Shown piece by piece: positions 60,180-64,000 of a DNA stretch of 64,000 nt (positions within the stretch are counted from its first letter, which is position 1; every line of letters begins with the position of its first letter). The position numbers and the translations under genes are program-made. Under the pieces are notes generated by a model that did no database searches, was not told where the DNA came from, and worked only from the letters and a program-made list of their open reading frames with translations. The DNA comes from Daedaleopsis sinensis (taxonomy: Eukaryota; Basidiomycota; Agaricomycetes; Polyporales; Polyporaceae). The stretch covers positions 496,001-560,000 of the forward strand of contig CM066304.1 of the NCBI GenBank assembly GCA_033807695.1. The letters are read 5' to 3'.

Positions 60180-60300
60180 AGTTAGGGAGTTTTCAAGGGT
60201 ATAGAGCGCACAGGGGGTTTTTTGGGCTGTAGAGCGCATGGGGGTTTTCAAGGGTATAGAGCGCACGGGGGGTTTTGAGGGTACAGAGTGCATGGGGGGC
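60180..60300. repeat. Minisatellite, about four units of 27-33 bp
   Basis: Units share the pattern GGTATAGAGCGCA(C/T)GGGGGTTTT with variants (GGGCTGTAGAGCGCATGGGG and GGGTACAGAGTGCATGGGG). Units are imperfect and the array ends in a G-rich tract. Confidence 0.75.
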
Positions 60301-60529
60301 GTATGGGATGGGGGAGACTCGGACTCGGACGGTGCACGGTGGTATGGAGAGTGCTCGCAGCTCTGAACAAAGTGAGAGAAATCGTGTATTTGTGGCTACA
60401 ATACGACGTCTCCGAGTACAAAAGTGAAGCTACACCCCCGCCCGACTCGCGCAGAAACACGGTTGGATCGCGGGCGCTTAGCCGCCGTCTCCCTTCGTCA
60501 AGACCGCCATGGCTCCCGCCGTCGTTCTG

Positions 60530-61412
60530 GAATGGAATTCGAGGCGCGAGCAGAAGTCTCTGCTCACCTCCTCGCCGGCCGTCTCTGAGATGCTCTGTCT
60601 GGGACACCGCCTGGACTCTGTCTCGACTGGCAGTCGGAACTATAATATTTCCGACAATCAGACTTGGCCTGCACTGTGAGGATCTGAAGAAAAGCGCACT
60701 TTGAAGGCTGGACTCACTGTGAAACTCGAGGCGCGAGCGGACAAATGCGACGGACTCGACCATGTCTTGGCTGAAGTGTCCGAGTCACCGTGCTGCTGTG
60801 GCTCAGATGCAGCTATATTTGGTACACCGTCTCGACCGTCTTCTTCAATTTCAGTATGGGAACAAAGTCACGATCCGAAGGGCTGGACTCACCGTGGAAC
60901 TTGAGGTGCGAGCGGATGAGTCTGACGGAAAGTCGCACTCAAGGCACGAGACCTGCAGGCTGACATTGCGCTTTCGCTCTAAGATCTCGAGGTCGCATCT
61001 CCCGCCCGGCTGCTCAAATGTCTTCGCCCTGGAACTGCACGGAGAGGGAGGAGACTCAGAAGAGTATCCTGGACTCACCAGTCTCATCACTCTCGTTCGA
61101 GCCGCCATCTTCGTGGCTTCGGCTTGTGATCGCGCAACACCGTACTACGTAGACAAACCGGCACTTTTGATGAGATCTAGGCTCTGTGCTCATCCTCTGC
61201 ACCTCCGACTCTGTGTACAACAGCTTGCATTTGATTTCGGCCGTCTCAGATGGAACTCACAGCTTACAGGCTAGACTGACCGACATTGTTCCTCCAAAGC
61301 TCGCCGCCAGTCTCCATATGTCCCATGCCATCCGAGTCGTCATAGAGCTTGATGTGACGAGCACCGGTCAAATGGGACTCGGGGTGCGAACAGACGCAAT
61401 GACTCTCACCTT
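60530..61412. repeat. Degenerate interspersed repeats (four clear copies)
   Basis: A word of about 45 bp, roughly GGCTGGACTCACYGTGRAACT then YGAGGYGCGAGCGGA, occurs near 60706..60756 and 60880..60930, about 80 percent alike, 174 bp apart. Shorter relatives lie at 60531..60570 and 61370..61412. GGACTCACC and GGAACT words recur between them (61030, 61065, 61250). Confidence 0.5.
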
Positions 61413-63439
61413 GGTTGCTAGACCCCGCTCTGGACCCTACGTGACATCTTGTGCTCTCGACGTCCACGAGTTTGCTGCTGAGTCCCTCTGTCGGTCTCCG
61501 CGGCCACGGCATTCTGGAGCCTCGACGGTGTTTGTCAAGACTATAAAGGTTAACTCCTACTATCAGTTCCTGCTCATCTCTAACTCGAGATAAATAATGA
61601 CTGCTCACCGAGTTCAAGTCGCAGTGAGCGACACTGCCCATCACAAATACCTGATCTCACAGAGTGTGTGAGACTCCACAGAGGTCTATGGGCAGCTCGG
61701 GAACAGTCACTGAGCTGATGCAGGACATGGAACCTCTGCACAGCAGATACTAGTAAGTGAGCGGTGTAGGAGGAGGACATGCAAGGGACAGGGTACTCAC
61801 TGTCCATGATCAGCGACGACCGCCGTGAAGACACATAACATGCTCTGGCGAGTGGGGCAGCAGACATGGGGGTAGGAGCCAGGAGACAACTTCGACACAG
61901 AGTCCCCATCCCAAGCGGATCTCGACCAGACCGTCCAGTCTCCGGGTGATCCGAACACCTGCCTAAGCGCAGCACTGTGGCTACGGCCTCGCTTGGCACC
62001 AATTGTCAAACACTTCAGTAAACTTAGTTGCTTGGCTCTTTGCTGATGGTGTCACGGTTTGTGCTCTGCCTCACATTGATATTGCAAACATCTCAACCTC
62101 GTTGTAATATGGGGACTTTGGCTACAGTCAAGAAAGTAGGATAGGCAAACACAATGTAGTCTGAGAGCCCGTGTACACAGTACGGGGACCTGGGAATGCA
62201 TCATCGTACCATAATTATTCTTGGCAGCATTGGCCAGAGTATGCAACTCTTGGCAGGTGACGACGACAAGCTCAAGCGACGGAATGAGGGCAGGGGATGA
62301 TCCAGCAACGTAATCCCACCTCTTGACAACAAAGTCCGATATCCCGGGTGATTATCCACTGACAATGACTGGGCAAATCATGCCAATGTAGTGTCCACAC
62401 CCTGCTGGAGGAGGATCACCTCACTGTGCAGTACTGCACTGTGTAGTTGCTACTACAAGTTTCGGAGGACGGACAAGTTCAGGCTACAAACCCCAATTGA
62501 GTATGTGTATAGAGCGGAAGAAGTTTACAATCAACCCGAATTACATTGATATACACACACGCGCAGCAGACATCAGACATGGTACACAAAGAGTGCGCAG
62601 CATCGGAACCCATGGGAGCAAGCAAGCGGAGACGAACGGGAGTTCAAGCGGATGAGCGCTTGGGCGCTCTCAGCCATCTCGGGAGCAGCTTTGGGATGTG
62701 TCTACTGAACGCCCGCTTATCGTTGCGGCGATTCTCTCGTCGGCGGGGTCTCTTCTAGTCGTCACCTATGCAAAGAGTACACGCATAAGCTATGTATCAA
62801 TCACATGGTACAGGAACTCACACTCTTCAACCTGTAGGCATCCACACACTCAATCTCTCGAGTCTCTCGAATCTCCCCGCCGCGCTGTTCGTTCAAGCGT
62901 GTCTCGCAATGGTGGGATACACCAGCTGGACACTCCTCCACGTACACTCTGCTGACGTAGATCCCGATATCAGTAGGCTCCGATCGGTGAAATGAGCCAG
63001 AAATACTCAGGATCGCTAGGGACACGCGGAACGGCCGTCTGCACCCCATCCTCCATCCCGTCGCCACGGAAATACGACCATCGCCCGCCCATTTCGCGTC
63101 TCCGATTGCCGAGCGCCTGGGCATGCCAAGAGCACGCTAGCAGCCCGCACCCGACGCGAAAGCTGGCAATTTGCTCCAACTTTGCGTTGGCACTCCCCAC
63201 GCACGCCCGCTCGTCCGTCTCGGCCGCACACCCCACAATGACCGTGCTCCGGTTGGCTCGCGAGTGGCTCGCGTACACGTAGCCGCGCCCCATGTGTTGT
63301 GTCGTACGTTTCTGTGGGGTGGGAAGTGTGCGCACGGACCATGCTCTGGGGTGATAAGTAGCACGGCGGACAGGCTGCTGTGCGCATGTCCCGCGTACCC
63401 CCTCTCCTCCATCCTCCTTCCCTCCGCTCCGGGCTCGCT

Positions 63440-64000
63440 TAGAACATCTGTGCGTCACTGATGCTACCTTACGTCGAACCTCGTTCAACTCTGATGACAT
63501 CTTGACCTGTGCAGATCTCTTGTCAGAGTCGACACGAAGCCACCACTCTGGTACCGTATGTGCTCACCCTGACTCCTCTGCCATGGTACTGACTATCTTG
63601 ACAGATGTCGGGCATCCGAACGACGTCGCCGTCGTGTCCGTGGTAGAGATCCTCCTACCCCGCCTCGCTGAGCAGGTCCGTACGTCCCATAGCATCAGTC
63701 CGATGATCTGTACTGACAACATGTGTTAGAATCCATAGACATCGTCGGCAGGCTCACGACAAACTCTTCTCGGATCTCCGCCAGCGTGCGTACTCCTGTC
63801 GCCGTCACATTGCGCTCGCGTCCGAATCGGTATGTGCGACAGCCGTCCGTCCCGCCCCGAGTAAAGCTCACATCTTGCGTATCACCTCGCGGTGCGTTCG
63901 TAGGTCGTTCCGAAGGGTAGCTCTCAGGATTGCACACAAATCGCGACATCTCGACATTCACGTGAGAGTCGTCGGGAACCCCGAATCGCGTTGTGCGTGC
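63440..64000 (+). CDS. Possible 5' part of a hypothetical gene, running off the right edge
   Basis: Two exon-like pieces with good borders join in frame: about 63514..63559 (after GTGCAG, before GTATGT) and 63605..63678 (after TTGACAG, before GTCCGT). Together they read SLVRVDTKPPLWY then HVGHPNDVAVVSVVEILLPRLAEQ, which has the feel of unnamed agaricomycete proteins. The next exon after GTGTTAG near 63729 does not continue cleanly in phase, and no start codon was fixed. Either the model or the gene is broken here. Confidence 0.3.

Larger units (their letters stand above)
59706..63439. other. Gene-poor, repeat-bearing interval
   Basis: 3.7 kb without a supported gene. It contains a minisatellite at 60180..60300, degenerate repeats at 60530..61412, and otherwise unremarkable sequence. 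The frame at 60762..61274 is made mostly of the repeats and is not called. Confidence 0.45.

Overview
The window is nuclear DNA of an agaricomycete fungus, probably a wood-decay (polypore-like) basidiomycete. Genes are split by many short introns (mostly about 50-70 nt, GTRNGT...YAG), coding exons are GC-rich, and several families are typical of Agaricomycetes: a kinase-like N-terminus, DUF6533 membrane protein, Plavaka-type transposase, and O-fucosyltransferase-like protein. Exon models below were built by hand from splice sites and reading frame. Where all exons were summed the frame closes exactly.

Layout. 0-20.5 kb is a transposon-rich block. A kinase-like gene runs off the left edge. Next is a 332-codon gene split by a 1,410-bp Copia-type element that carries only Gag. 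Then a 10-exon, 847-codon gene on the minus strand is split by a full-length 6,453-bp Ty3/Gypsy chromovirus. Both elements have LTRs that look identical and perfect 5-bp target duplications, and in both cases the host frame closes when the element and one duplication are ignored, so both insertions are recent gene interruptions. These are followed by a Plavaka transposase with one in-frame stop, and a 1.1-kb element with 75-bp inverted repeats that holds the 5' ends of two inward-facing genes, one a helicase.

20.5-41 kb is ordinary genic DNA with an oxidative or catabolic flavour: an EthD-domain protein, a metallo-beta-lactamase-fold hydrolase divergent from a TetX/UbiH-like FAD monooxygenase, an O-fucosyltransferase-like type II membrane protein, the sorting receptor VPS10, two NAD(P)-dependent dehydrogenases (classical SDR and extended-SDR reductase), a ZNF511-like zinc-finger protein and a tRNA-Ile(AAU) with an enlarged anticodon loop.

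44.6-54 kb holds three paralogous phenol 2-monooxygenase-like flavoproteins (one plus, two minus). They, the reductases and the EthD/FAD-monooxygenase/hydrolase group could act on lignin- or plant-derived aromatics; this is inference from family membership only. 56.4-59.7 kb has a DUF6533 membrane protein and a PaiB-like FMN-binding protein. The last 4.3 kb is gene-poor, with a minisatellite, a set of degenerate interspersed repeats, and perhaps the start of another gene at the right edge.
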